Shown here piece by piece: positions 12,904 to 22,088 of a stretch of DNA of 26,616 nt. Origin of the DNA: an uncultured Clostridia bacterium (lineage in GTDB: Bacteria; Bacillota; Clostridia; Oscillospirales; CAG-272); contig CALGCW010000220.1 in NCBI GenBank assembly GCA_937884385.1, forward strand, positions 1-26,616, given 5' to 3'. Both the position numbers and the translations under genes were made by a program. The notes under the pieces were generated by a model. The model was not told where the DNA came from, did not search any database, and was given only the letters and a program-made list of their open reading frames with translations. Position 1 is the stretch's first letter; every line of letters begins with the position of its first letter.

Positions 12904-14505
12904 ATGAAATTTTGTAGAATTATCAGTTTTTTGATGATCATTGCGATCCTTATGACGATGATCGTTGGATGCGATGATAACAATGACAACAAAAATAACG
13001 GTGCTCTTGTGGACGACCTTCCCAGAGATGAAAACGGCGAATTCGTTCCCGAGTACCTCGAAAACGTTCAGCTTCATATGTGGAGCGTTATCGGTCAGCC
13101 CGACCAGGATACCCTGTTGGATCTCGTTAAGGAGTTCAACAAGGAATACGCAGGTATGATCGAGGTAGTAGTGACATCCGTAGGACACTACGATTATTAC
13201 AATGCGCTTGACAGTACATATGCTAACGATTACGGCAATTTCCCCGACATTTGCTTTATGCATAACGAAAAGAATATTGAGTATGCGCTCAAGGGCTATT
13301 TCCACTCTCTCGACGAGATCATCGAGCAGACGGGCGTTGGCATCGACTTTGCAAACGCATATGACAACATTGAAAAGACAACTATACACGAAGGTAAGCA
13401 CTATGGTGTTCCCGTAGATGCTCACGGATATCTTACACAGATCAGACAGGATATCATTAAGAAGAACGGCTTGGGCTTTGATGGCAATACCCGTTTCGTT
13501 CCCCAGTCCTACGAGGAATACCAGACCTTGCTTGAGGGTCTCAGAGCATTGGCTGACTCAGGTGAGCTTTGGGTAAGAAATATCAACCTTGACGAGGACC
13601 ACTCCTGGTATCAGTTGAAGGACGGAAACTCCAAGCTTGCGGCAAACGCAGTTGTTACTGTAGATAATTTCTATCCCGCATTCTTCCATTCACAGGAAAG
13701 TGATAACCTCACAGCTCTTTACGTTAACGGCGGTTCTCTCCTTGACGAAAGCGGCAAGGTAGCATTCCATAAGAACGAGGGCTTCACTCAGTACGTTACT
13801 GACCTTGTAGAGCGCTACAACGCAAAGCTTTACGGTGACGCGGGCAACAAGGAAGCAGCTTTCCCCACAGGACAGGTAGTAATGTTCTCCGAAGGTCCTT
13901 GGATGGTAGCAAATACTTATGATATCTGGTGGAACAATAAGCAGTTGTCAACTGCAGGTAAGCTTGGCGTTACTGAAGAGGATGCAAGCGATCCCGTATA
14001 TAAAAATCCTTACATTGCTGCACGTCCTTACTATATGGCAGCAGATAGCGCTCCTTCATCAACCGCTTCAAAGTGGTATGGAAACGGACACGTTATCACA
14101 TTGACAAAGAAGATCACCAATATGCAGAAGGCAGCAGCAGCTTTGATCTTTGCAGAGTGGTTGACACAGGCACAGAACGATGAGGGCGACTACAACCTCA
14201 CAGAATGGTGCAAGGCAGGTCACGTACCCGCTTGGAAGAACGTATACGAATCAGAATCCTATAAGGAAGCAGAGTCCAAGAGCATGACTCTTCAGGCAAT
14301 GGGTGATCCCGAGCAGATCATCGCTCTTGAAAGTACAAAGTTTGCAACGACTCTTATCTCCGGCTTGACTACTGCGGTAGGTGACGTACAGGCACAGCTT
14401 CTCTCGGTTGACGGTTGTACCGTTGACAAGGCAAAGCAAGCCCTGGAGGCAACTGCTCAATCAACACAGGAAGCATTGAATTTGTTGAATCTCGGAATGC
14501 AGTAG
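12904..14505 (+). CDS. Extracellular sugar-binding lipoprotein (ABC transporter, family 1)
   Basis: A 533-residue solute-binding lipoprotein, with signal peptide and lipobox ending at C23 (MIVGCDD). The mature part opens with NVQLHMWSVIGQPDQDTLLDLVKEFNKEY, the usual first strand and helix of carbohydrate-binding family 1 proteins. Later come FPDICFMHNEKNIEYALKGYF and GQVVMFSEGPWMVANTYDIWW, typical of the hinge and second lobe. It is longer than the common 400-450 residues, which may reflect a larger oligosaccharide site. AAAGGA lies about 8 nt before the ATG. It is followed after 9 nt by the first permease gene. It captures oligosaccharides outside the cell and delivers them to the two permeases. 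Confidence 0.95.
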   Translation: MKFCRIISFLMIIAILMTMIVGCDDNNDNKNNGALVDDLPRDENGEFVPEYLENVQLHMWSVIGQPDQDTLLDLVKEFNKEYAGMIEVVVTSVGHYDYYNALDSTYANDYGNFPDICFMHNEKNIEYALKGYFHSLDEIIEQTGVGIDFANAYDNIEKTTIHEGKHYGVPVDAHGYLTQIRQDIIKKNGLGFDGNTRFVPQSYEEYQTLLEGLRALADSGELWVRNINLDEDHSWYQLKDGNSKLAANAVVTVDNFYPAFFHSQESDNLTALYVNGGSLLDESGKVAFHKNEGFTQYVTDLVERYNAKLYGDAGNKEAAFPTGQVVMFSEGPWMVANTYDIWWNNKQLSTAGKLGVTEEDASDPVYKNPYIAARPYYMAADSAPSSTASKWYGNGHVITLTKKITNMQKAAAALIFAEWLTQAQNDEGDYNLTEWCKAGHVPAWKNVYESESYKEAESKSMTLQAMGDPEQIIALESTKFATTLISGLTTAVGDVQAQLLSVDGCTVDKAKQALEATAQSTQEALNLLNLGMQ

Positions 14506-14514
14506 GATCAATTT

Positions 14515-15582
14515 ATGGAAAAGACAGTTGTTTTAGAAGAATATGCTAAGCAAAGGTCTAAAAGAATAGGGCTCTTCAAAAAGTATGGAGTGACTGCCTT
14601 ATTCCTGTTGCCGTATTTAGCAGCGTTTATCGTGTTTTTCGTGGTACCGCTGTTTTACGGAATTCATATTTCACTGACGAACTTTCAGTATGGAAAACCG
14701 GGCGTTGAATCATTCAACGAATTTGCGTGGTTCAGGATGATCTTTGATCAATCCTTTATGCCCGGTGTATACAATAGCTTCTGGCTTGCTTTCGTCCATA
14801 CGATAATGTTCTCGGTGATAATGGTTCCAATTGCAATTATTTTACCCTTGGCTTTAGCCATATTAGTTAACAGAAAGCCACCCGGCTTCAAGCTGTTCAG
14901 AGCGCTTATCTATATGCCATCCATAGTTCCGCTTACTGCGGCAGGAACGATCTTTACGCTCCTCTTTATGTCAAAGTCGCAGCACGGTGTTCTGGCTGAA
15001 TTTTTCGGAATAGATATAATGTGGTTTATAGATACTTGGTTTTCCTTTGAACTGTTTGGACAAACGGTAGAAATAGCTTACGCGTGGATCCCGATATTCT
15101 TTATGTGCTTGTGGGGAGGATGGGGCGGAAACTTCATCATTCTCAGCGCGGGACTCCAAAACGTACCAAAGCATCTTTATGAGGCGGCTGATATGGACGG
15201 TTGCTCGTCTTGGCGAAAGATCTTGAACGTGACGATCCCGGGAATTAAGCCCCAGCTCGTATTGTGCTTGTTCACAACGATACTTGGCTATCTCGGACTT
15301 TACGGACAGAACTACGTGCTTTCTGGCGGCGGACCGTCAATAGCGGCAATTGCAAGTATGCCCGCCGGCGGCAAAACTTCCACGTTGATGTACTTTATTC
15401 AGGATATAGTGGCGAACAACCTTCAGTTTAAATCCAGCTTGTACGGTCTTGGCGCCGCAGCAAGCTTGGTATATGCATTGTTCGCGGGAATTATTTCCGG
15501 TATTCAAATGTACATTACCCGTGAAAAGAAAACCGGCACAAAAATTTCGGAGGCATATAACAAATGGCACAAAATCAGATAA
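14515..15582 (+). CDS. Carbohydrate ABC transporter permease 1 (MalF/UgpA type)
   Basis: A 355-residue permease with six predicted membrane segments; the first is at about 25-48 (VTALFLLPYLAAFIVFFVVPLFYG). The cytoplasmic EAA loop reads EAADMDGCSSWRKILNVTIPG at about residues 222-242 and docks the ATPase. The GGPS motif near LSGGGPSIAA is usual for this branch. The start has TAGGA upstream, partly in the stop of the preceding gene. The 3' end overlaps the next permease gene by 19 nt, indicating translational coupling. It forms a heterodimer with the product of that gene. Confidence 0.95.
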   Translation: MEKTVVLEEYAKQRSKRIGLFKKYGVTALFLLPYLAAFIVFFVVPLFYGIHISLTNFQYGKPGVESFNEFAWFRMIFDQSFMPGVYNSFWLAFVHTIMFSVIMVPIAIILPLALAILVNRKPPGFKLFRALIYMPSIVPLTAAGTIFTLLFMSKSQHGVLAEFFGIDIMWFIDTWFSFELFGQTVEIAYAWIPIFFMCLWGGWGGNFIILSAGLQNVPKHLYEAADMDGCSSWRKILNVTIPGIKPQLVLCLFTTILGYLGLYGQNYVLSGGGPSIAAIASMPAGGKTSTLMYFIQDIVANNLQFKSSLYGLGAAASLVYALFAGIISGIQMYITREKKTGTKISEAYNKWHKIR

Positions 15583-16514
15583 CATCGGAACAATATATCG
15601 GGTTTCTTAAAAAGAAACAGTTTCCCGAAAAAAGAAAAGTTAATATTGGTAAGGTAGCATCGTTTGTATTTTTGTTGCTGTTCTGTATCGTATGGCTCTC
15701 ACCGTTCGTTATTATGTTTTTCGGCTCGCTGAGAGGTTATGCGGATACTATGCTGTATCCGAAGGAATTATTCTATCCTCACAGCGGATATACATTAGAA
15801 AACTATGAAATGCTTCTTCTCGGTAAGCTTCCGGAGGGAATAGGTCAGGTAAACTCGGTCCAGGATTATAAAATAGGAACGTGGTTCTTAAATAGCTGCT
15901 TCAGTGCGATAGGCGGAACGTTGCTTTATTTGCTTGTCGCTTCACTTGCGGCTTATGCCTTTACATTCATAGATTTCAAATACCGCAACGTTTTGTTTGC
16001 AGTGATTATCGCATCGATGGTTATTCCGGGTGCTGCGACGTCAGTAGGTAATCAGTCAATGGTATATTCAATGGGACTCAACCGTTCGCTCCTGGCGCTG
16101 ATCATCCCCGGACTTGGCGGTGTTTACGGAATGTATCTTATAAAAACGTTTTTTGAATCCATACCCAAGGATCTGATAGAATCTGCGAAGATGGATGGCT
16201 ACAGCAACTTGAAGATATTTTACAAGATAGTTCTTCCGTTGGGCAAGACCGTACTGTTCGTACAGGGATTGTTTGGCTTTATGGGAGGATGGAATGACCT
16301 TATCTGGCCGCAGATGCTCTATGGAGCAAAGGATAACGATCTGTGGACATTGCAGGTCGGTATGGCGTATATCATCAACAACTCCAAGACAAGTAATCTT
16401 ATCGGTTCGGCTCTTGCGGGCGGTGTTATATGCTTGTTGCCCGTTTTGGTAATGTATATTATCGCTCAGGATAAGATCATTGAAGGTATGTCAAGCAGCG
16501 GAATTAAAGGATAA
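15564..16514 (+). CDS. Carbohydrate ABC transporter permease 2 (MalG/UgpE type)
   Basis: A 316-residue permease with six predicted membrane segments; the first is about 28-52 (VASFVFLLLFCIVWLSPFVIMFFGS). The EAA loop is ESAKMDGYSNLKIFYKIVLP near residues 204-224, and the C-terminus ends with QDKIIEGMSSSGIKG as in most members. The start is given by GGAGG at 15549-15553, inside the end of the upstream permease gene. It pairs with permease 1 to form the membrane channel. The region after the first helix (YADTMLYPKELFYPHSGYTLENYEMLL) matches the family. Confidence 0.95.
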   Translation: MAQNQITSEQYIGFLKKKQFPEKRKVNIGKVASFVFLLLFCIVWLSPFVIMFFGSLRGYADTMLYPKELFYPHSGYTLENYEMLLLGKLPEGIGQVNSVQDYKIGTWFLNSCFSAIGGTLLYLLVASLAAYAFTFIDFKYRNVLFAVIIASMVIPGAATSVGNQSMVYSMGLNRSLLALIIPGLGGVYGMYLIKTFFESIPKDLIESAKMDGYSNLKIFYKIVLPLGKTVLFVQGLFGFMGGWNDLIWPQMLYGAKDNDLWTLQVGMAYIINNSKTSNLIGSALAGGVICLLPVLVMYIIAQDKIIEGMSSSGIKG

Positions 16515-16529
16515 TAAGGAGTGGATCAA

Positions 16530-18605
16530 ATGGTTAATACAAATAAGGCGGCAGTGGACGGAAGCTTAAGCGTTTCTGCCAAGGATGCCGGAAAAATACT
16601 TAAGAATAGCGGATACAAAATTGCTAACAGTGAAGTTGATGCCTTCGTGTCCTTAAAGGATATAAATAAGATATACCCCAACGGCGTTCAAGCGGTTTAT
16701 GATTTCAATATCGATATTTCCGAAAACGATTTTATAGTTTTAGTAGGTCCTTCGGGATGCGGTAAATCCACGACGCTCAGAATGGTTGCGGGACTTGAGG
16801 ATATTACAAGCGGTTACCTTTACATCGATAAGGTATTGTCAAACTATACAAGCAGCAAGGATCGCGATATTTCAATGGTTTTCCAGAACTACGCGCTCTA
16901 TCCTCAGATGACCGTGTTTGACAACATAGCATTCCCGCTTCGCGCACGAAAGTTCAAAAGACCTATGGAGGCGATCGTTGCAAAATCCTGGGATCAAGCA
17001 TTAGACGTAATCGACAGAAGGGCAGAGGAGCTCGTTGAAGCTCTCAACAGTGCAAATAACAAGGTACTCAACTTTGGGACGGTTGTAGAATACGTTGCAA
17101 CCAGATTGAAAATATGTGATGAGGCTGCAAGACTGCTTTGCAAATACAAAATAAGCAGTGTAGCCGATCTTAAAAAAGAGGTTAAGGGTGTTTCCTTGTA
17201 CGAAAGTATCAAAAACACCGCTAAAGAAAAAAAGGAAGCTGAGCTTAAAAAGCTTTCTCAGAAGGGCTATGATATTGATGGGGAATACCGTCTTGTAAAG
17301 GATGGCGAGATCCAGTATCATTACGTGAAGATGAGCAACGAGGAGATCCGTTCAAGGGTTTTTGAGGCTGCGGAGATCCTTGATCTTGGCTCATATCTCG
17401 ACAGAAGACCTAAAGAGCTCTCTGGCGGTCAGATGCAGCGTGTCGCACTCGGACGTGCGATAGTAAGAAACGCAAAGCTCTTCCTTATGGATGAGCCGCT
17501 TTCAAACCTTGATGCTAAGCTCAGAGTACAGATGAGAAGCGAGATAGTCAGAATTCACGAGCAGATAGGTGCGACGACTATTTATGTCACTCACGACCAG
17601 ACCGAGGCTATGACCATGGCGACCAAGATCGTGGTTATGAGCAAGGGTTGGGTACAGCAGATAGGTACTCCTCAGGAGATATACTGCAATCCCAAGAATA
17701 TCTTTGTAGCGACCTTCATCGGCTCGCCCGCAATGAATATTTTTGAGAGTGAATACGACGGCGGCAAGCTCGTGTTCTCAAACGGATACGAGATACAGCT
17801 TTCAGAGGATTATGTACAGCGCCATAATGATTATTATGAAGCAAAGATAAAAGAGCTCAAGAGAATGCTCGCAACCGACGATTTCAAAAAGATGCACGCA
17901 CTCAAGGTTCTTGACAAGGCTGTTTTCAGCAAAGACGGTGCGGACGCTTCTGAAATTGAAAAAACGATCAAAGAAGTGCTCGAGATCACTTCCGGTCTTG
18001 AGTGTGGAAGCGAGATAAAGACTCTTGTATCCGCATTTGAAGCAGAGAACGGCGGTCAGTGGGATAAAGCTGATAAGAAGTGGTTTCTCAAGATCAGAGC
18101 ACCCTTGCTCACGTTCGAGAAGATACCTTCTGCTGATATCGGTATGCTTCATAACGCACAGGTATTTAATAAGGAAGAGATCGTTGTTGATAACACTCTC
18201 TATTATCAAAAGCCCAAAAAGGACAAGAAGAAGGTCAAGTCAAAAGTCAACCTTAATTCTACGGACGTTGAGTTCGTTAATAACCTTTACGAGGTAGCGG
18301 TAAATCTTCTCTCAAAATGTGAGAAGGCTTTGTCCGGCAGACACGCAATCAGAGTGGGTATAAGACCCGAGGATATCGTATTGAATGCGGAATTTGACGG
18401 CAATAAGACGGATAAGTTTACAGTTGCTGCGAGCATCGTAGAGTTGCTTGGAAGTGAGCTTCTAGTTCATTCTAATTGGGCTGACGCCGATATTATAGCA
18501 AAGATATCGACCAATATGTTGATCAAGCCTCACACCGACGTAGAGCTTGCGTTGAATAAGGATAAGATCCTTATCTTTGACGAAAGCTGCGGCGACAGAA
18601 TTTGA
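16530..18605 (+). CDS. MsmX/MalK-type sugar ABC ATPase with two large insertions
   Basis: A 691-residue ABC ATPase; typical MsmX/UgpC proteins have about 360-380 residues. All core motifs are present: Walker A GPSGCGKST (73-81), Q-loop FQNYALYPQMTVFDN (Q119), signature LSGGQ (297-301), Walker B LFLMDEP (317-323), H-loop YVTHDQTEAMTMA (H355), and the regulatory-domain motif IRPEDI (611-616). Two extra segments interrupt this plan: about 143-267 between Q-loop and signature, in the helical subdomain, and about 430-602 inside the C-terminal TOBE-type domain; both are rich in charged helices. A 28-residue N-terminal extension also precedes the usual start region. ATG 16530 is chosen over GTG 16521, because AAGGAG (16516-16521) covers the GTG. 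It should energise the two permeases encoded just upstream. Confidence 0.93.
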   Translation: MVNTNKAAVDGSLSVSAKDAGKILKNSGYKIANSEVDAFVSLKDINKIYPNGVQAVYDFNIDISENDFIVLVGPSGCGKSTTLRMVAGLEDITSGYLYIDKVLSNYTSSKDRDISMVFQNYALYPQMTVFDNIAFPLRARKFKRPMEAIVAKSWDQALDVIDRRAEELVEALNSANNKVLNFGTVVEYVATRLKICDEAARLLCKYKISSVADLKKEVKGVSLYESIKNTAKEKKEAELKKLSQKGYDIDGEYRLVKDGEIQYHYVKMSNEEIRSRVFEAAEILDLGSYLDRRPKELSGGQMQRVALGRAIVRNAKLFLMDEPLSNLDAKLRVQMRSEIVRIHEQIGATTIYVTHDQTEAMTMATKIVVMSKGWVQQIGTPQEIYCNPKNIFVATFIGSPAMNIFESEYDGGKLVFSNGYEIQLSEDYVQRHNDYYEAKIKELKRMLATDDFKKMHALKVLDKAVFSKDGADASEIEKTIKEVLEITSGLECGSEIKTLVSAFEAENGGQWDKADKKWFLKIRAPLLTFEKIPSADIGMLHNAQVFNKEEIVVDNTLYYQKPKKDKKKVKSKVNLNSTDVEFVNNLYEVAVNLLSKCEKALSGRHAIRVGIRPEDIVLNAEFDGNKTDKFTVAASIVELLGSELLVHSNWADADIIAKISTNMLIKPHTDVELALNKDKILIFDESCGDRI

Positions 18606-18633
18606 CCGTAGCGATGGATATGGAGGTTTGAAA

Positions 18634-20289
18634 ATGCGAAAGTTTATATCTGTATTAATGATAATGACTATGTTTATGACAGCTTTAACAGGTTGCGGAG
18701 GAGGGTATTCCAAGACCGTTACCTCAAATCTGCAGGAAGGCGTTGACTACGTTGACCACACAATGACCTTTGACGGCGGCGGCCTTACGTTTGACGATTC
18801 TATGTGGTATGTCAACGAGCTCAAAAGTGTTCCGTTGCCCGACCCTCATGTTTTTGTCGAGGATGGCAGGTATTACATAGTTGGGACGAGCGATAGAGAC
18901 GGAAACGTGATCGATTGCTATTCCACAAGTGATTTCGTGACATATCAAAGACATCTTGCAGTTTACGACCCTGCGGCTTACGACGGTTGGGAGGCTGATA
19001 AAGCGGAAATATATGCACCTGAGCTTTATTGCTTTGATGGCGTTTACTATATGTATTACAGCGCAAACGATAAGAGTGGCATTCGCCGCAACAGCGTTGT
19101 TGTTGCCAATAACCCCCTCGGTCCTTATGAGCCCTTGGTAAACGATAAGGTCAACGGTCTTGAAAAACCTATCTTGTTGGATAAAAACCAGAATTTTGGA
19201 GTTCTCGACGTTACGATATTCGTTGATGACGATGATGAGATGTATATGTATTACAGCGTTGCCTGCAACGAAAATCAGCATATCGTCGGCGTTAAGATGA
19301 ACAGCCCTTACGAGGCAGATTGGTCAACTTACGTTGAACTCGTTGAGCCCGGTGCTCTCAATTCCAAGAACTCGATCCTTAAGCCTCTTACCTGGGAGAT
19401 GTTCAGAGACGGACATCCCATCGTGGAAGCTCCTTATATGATCAAGTCAAACGGTAAGTACTATCTTACCTATTCAGCTAACGGCTGCTGGAATAAGTAT
19501 TATAACGTTTGCTATGCAGTATCGGATTCTCCGCTTGGCAATTTTGAAAAGCCCTATCAGCCAAACGGTCATTGGACTAACCTGCTTTTGGGTTATCCCG
19601 GAACGAACGTAGCGAATTCCACCATATATAATCAATGGAAAGGATTTGCTTCGGGCACGGGTCACCACTGCTTCTTTAACGTGGGAGACCAGACGATGAT
19701 AGGCTATCACGCTCACCAGGACCGTGATACGAATAACGGATATGAAAAGAGATATTTCGCTTTTGATTATCTGTATTTCGATGAAAACGGAGTTCCATTC
19801 TGCAACGGTCCCTCGTATTCAGTGCAACCTCTTCCCGAGGATATCAGCGGATATAAGAATATTGCACCTCTTGCAGAGGTTAAGTCCGAAAACGTGACCA
19901 ATGCAGGCGCGATCAACGATAATTACATAGTTGATTGCTATAATATCAAAGGCGAGGCAGAAAAAGAGGTCACCTTGGGTGAGGGATATTCCTTCATCGA
20001 GCTAAAGTTCGATCAGATCTATGAGATAGGCGGTATAGCAATCTATAACAGTGCTTTTTATGAAAACGTAGTATACGAGATCGAGTATATCGATTTCGGC
20101 AACGGAAACGCGGTGCAGTATCCGCAGTTCTGCTATGACATATACGTAAATGACGACACGAGGTTCGCATTTCCTAACAGCGCTTTTACAATCGAATTTA
20201 CTAATATTTTTGAAGCAGATCACGTGATAATCTGCGTTAAGACCGAGGATGTAGCTGCCTTGAATGAGATAGTGATACTCGGCAGATAA
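18634..20289 (+). CDS. GH43-family glycosidase lipoprotein
   Basis: A 551-residue surface lipoprotein, lipobox LTGC (C21). The GH43 five-blade propeller spans about 65-410. The three expected carboxylates are visible: D70 in PLPDPHVF (base), D192 in LDVTIFVDDDDEMYMYYS (pKa modulator), and E265 in HPIVEAPYMI (acid). Blade phrases such as DGVYYMYYSAND and NGKYYLTYSANG are typical. The last 130 residues (from about NIAPLAEVKSENV) look like a discoidin-type beta-sandwich, possibly a carbohydrate-binding module. The start at 18634 is chosen because GGAGG (18622-18626) precedes it and it yields a proper signal; the frame stays open further upstream only by overlap with the ATPase gene. Family activities include arabinofuranosidase and xylosidase; which one applies is not clear. 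Confidence 0.92.
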   Translation: MRKFISVLMIMTMFMTALTGCGGGYSKTVTSNLQEGVDYVDHTMTFDGGGLTFDDSMWYVNELKSVPLPDPHVFVEDGRYYIVGTSDRDGNVIDCYSTSDFVTYQRHLAVYDPAAYDGWEADKAEIYAPELYCFDGVYYMYYSANDKSGIRRNSVVVANNPLGPYEPLVNDKVNGLEKPILLDKNQNFGVLDVTIFVDDDDEMYMYYSVACNENQHIVGVKMNSPYEADWSTYVELVEPGALNSKNSILKPLTWEMFRDGHPIVEAPYMIKSNGKYYLTYSANGCWNKYYNVCYAVSDSPLGNFEKPYQPNGHWTNLLLGYPGTNVANSTIYNQWKGFASGTGHHCFFNVGDQTMIGYHAHQDRDTNNGYEKRYFAFDYLYFDENGVPFCNGPSYSVQPLPEDISGYKNIAPLAEVKSENVTNAGAINDNYIVDCYNIKGEAEKEVTLGEGYSFIELKFDQIYEIGGIAIYNSAFYENVVYEIEYIDFGNGNAVQYPQFCYDIYVNDDTRFAFPNSAFTIEFTNIFEADHVIICVKTEDVAALNEIVILGR

Positions 20290-20300
20290 AGGAGGTAGGT

Positions 20301-22079
20301 ATGAAAAAGTTAATATCTATTTTATTGATTTGTTTTTTACTGTTGCCTCTTGTGGGATGTATTGACAATAATAATCCCGAAAACGACGAAAACAAGGTGC
20401 ATCTCATTGTTCTTGCAGGTCAGTCGGGCGCGCGCGGAAAAGCGTTGGTAGATGATCTTAGCGAAGAGGACAGAGAGATGAACCCCGACGTTGATATATT
20501 GGCGGATGGATTGCCTATGGGCGAGCTTGGTAATATACCCGGCATCGATGATTCGCTTTATATTGACGTGTTAGAGCCCGGATACGGCGATTTTCCTTCG
20601 GAATTCGGTCCCGAGCTCGGAATGGGACAGACGCTTGCATCGAGATATCCCAAATATGACGCGGACTATAAGACGGTCATAGTAAAGTATACCGCAAGCG
20701 GCTCGACATTTACCGACCATTGGTATTCGGAATCTGCTGTAAATGACAGCGAGATTTCTTCATATTTGAATCTTGACCAATTGAGCGAAACGGGCAAAGG
20801 CGGGCAAACCGGTCCCTTGACGAACAATTTGTATCAGTTGGTAGAGAAGGCGATAAACGAGCTTCAAGAGCTTGGCTATGAGGTAGTGATCGACGGAATG
20901 GCATTCGTTCACGGTGAGCAGGATGCTAAGTTCGACGATAATATGGAGATCTACGAAAAAGCGCTTACACACTTTATCAACGACTTCAGAAGTTATTTTG
21001 AAGATGACGATATGCCCGTGGTCATTACAGAGGCACTTACAAACAGTGCGAAATATTCAAATGAATTAAGAGATATCCAGGCAAATGTAGCCGCGGAGCT
21101 TAAAAATGTTTCTCTTATCAAAACGTCAGATCTTTATACTAACACCTTTGAGCCCTGGCATTTTGGCGCGCAGAGTAATAACGTGCTTGGAAACAGGATC
21201 GCCGCAGAGATCATTTCGTATAACGATACGAGAGTTATAGAAAGCATCGATGAAGAAGTCCTTAACGTTCCATACGGTGTGAAAGTCGATTTGCCTCAAT
21301 ACGTAAAGGCGACCTTTGATAATTATTACAGCGGATACGTTAAGGTAGAGGAGTATTCCTCTTACGATCCGAGCAGACTCGGAGCGCAGGAGGTAAATTT
21401 TAAGGTCAAAACGAGTGACGGTCTTAAGGAGTACAGCCTCAATATCAACGTTAGCGATAAAGTAGCATACGTTGACGGCAAGCTCTCCGAATACGGCTCC
21501 GTAAAGAAGAACGATTTGCCCGGTGGCTTGGGAGACCTTTATCTGATAAAGGGCGAAAACGGACTTTATATTGCTGCTGAGATCAATGACAGCGAGATAT
21601 GGACCGACGGCGAGAACTGGAAGAAGGGTGATATGGGTCAGAAGGGAAATAACGATGACTTTATCATCTACCTTACAGACTCCACCGCCGACAAGAGAAC
21701 AACTCTTTGTATAAGTTCTGCAAATCTTTTGAGGATCTACGGCAACGGTTTGAGCCTTAACAGCGAAGATATCAAGCTTGAATACGGTAATAAAGTGTAT
21801 AACAAAAAGGTAGAGGATTATAAGTACCACGTGACGACACAGGGGCTTGCCAACGGCGGAGCATCCGAAGGACTCATATTGGAGCTCTATATCAGCTACA
21901 AGGATCTCGGTATTACCGACCCCGATTCTATAAAGCTTTGCTTTAACTACAATGACATTTCAAGCGTTGGCGGAAGCAAGACAGCAGAGGACAATTATTT
22001 CGTAAAGGGCTCGATCGTTGAAAAGGCTGAAGAAAGTATAGAGTCTTATTTTTCACTTGACGAGTTGATCGGTAGATAA
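20301..22079 (+). CDS. SASA/SGNH-type carbohydrate esterase lipoprotein with C-terminal beta-sandwich
   Basis: A 592-residue lipoprotein with lipobox LVGC (C20). Residues about 32-310 form an SGNH hydrolase of the sialate O-acetylesterase / CE6 type. HLIVLAGQSGARG places the nucleophile at S42. DGMAFVHGEQDAKFDD is the usual second block (commonly GExD). EPWHFGAQSNNVLGNRIAAEI supplies the catalytic His. A linker domain (about 315-390) is followed by a sandwich resembling CBM9/DOMON modules (about 395-575: VDGKLSEYG, LYLIKGENGLYIAAEIND, FIIYLTDS). AAAGGAGG lies 5 nt before ATG. It should remove acetyl groups from sugar units at the surface, helping GH43 and import. It is the second SGNH-fold enzyme of the locus, next to the DUF4886 lipoprotein. 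Confidence 0.85.
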   Translation: MKKLISILLICFLLLPLVGCIDNNNPENDENKVHLIVLAGQSGARGKALVDDLSEEDREMNPDVDILADGLPMGELGNIPGIDDSLYIDVLEPGYGDFPSEFGPELGMGQTLASRYPKYDADYKTVIVKYTASGSTFTDHWYSESAVNDSEISSYLNLDQLSETGKGGQTGPLTNNLYQLVEKAINELQELGYEVVIDGMAFVHGEQDAKFDDNMEIYEKALTHFINDFRSYFEDDDMPVVITEALTNSAKYSNELRDIQANVAAELKNVSLIKTSDLYTNTFEPWHFGAQSNNVLGNRIAAEIISYNDTRVIESIDEEVLNVPYGVKVDLPQYVKATFDNYYSGYVKVEEYSSYDPSRLGAQEVNFKVKTSDGLKEYSLNINVSDKVAYVDGKLSEYGSVKKNDLPGGLGDLYLIKGENGLYIAAEINDSEIWTDGENWKKGDMGQKGNNDDFIIYLTDSTADKRTTLCISSANLLRIYGNGLSLNSEDIKLEYGNKVYNKKVEDYKYHVTTQGLANGGASEGLILELYISYKDLGITDPDSIKLCFNYNDISSVGGSKTAEDNYFVKGSIVEKAEESIESYFSLDELIGR

Positions 22080-22088
22080 AGCAAACAA

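Noticed and set aside
16521..16529. GTG start of the ABC ATPase
   Set aside because: The GTG lies inside the AAGGAG ribosome binding site; ATG at 16530 has correct spacing.
21126..21830. 234-residue minus-strand frame inside the SASA esterase gene
   Set aside because: Antisense of a clearly coding gene; hydrophobic composition is a by-product and no start signals are present.
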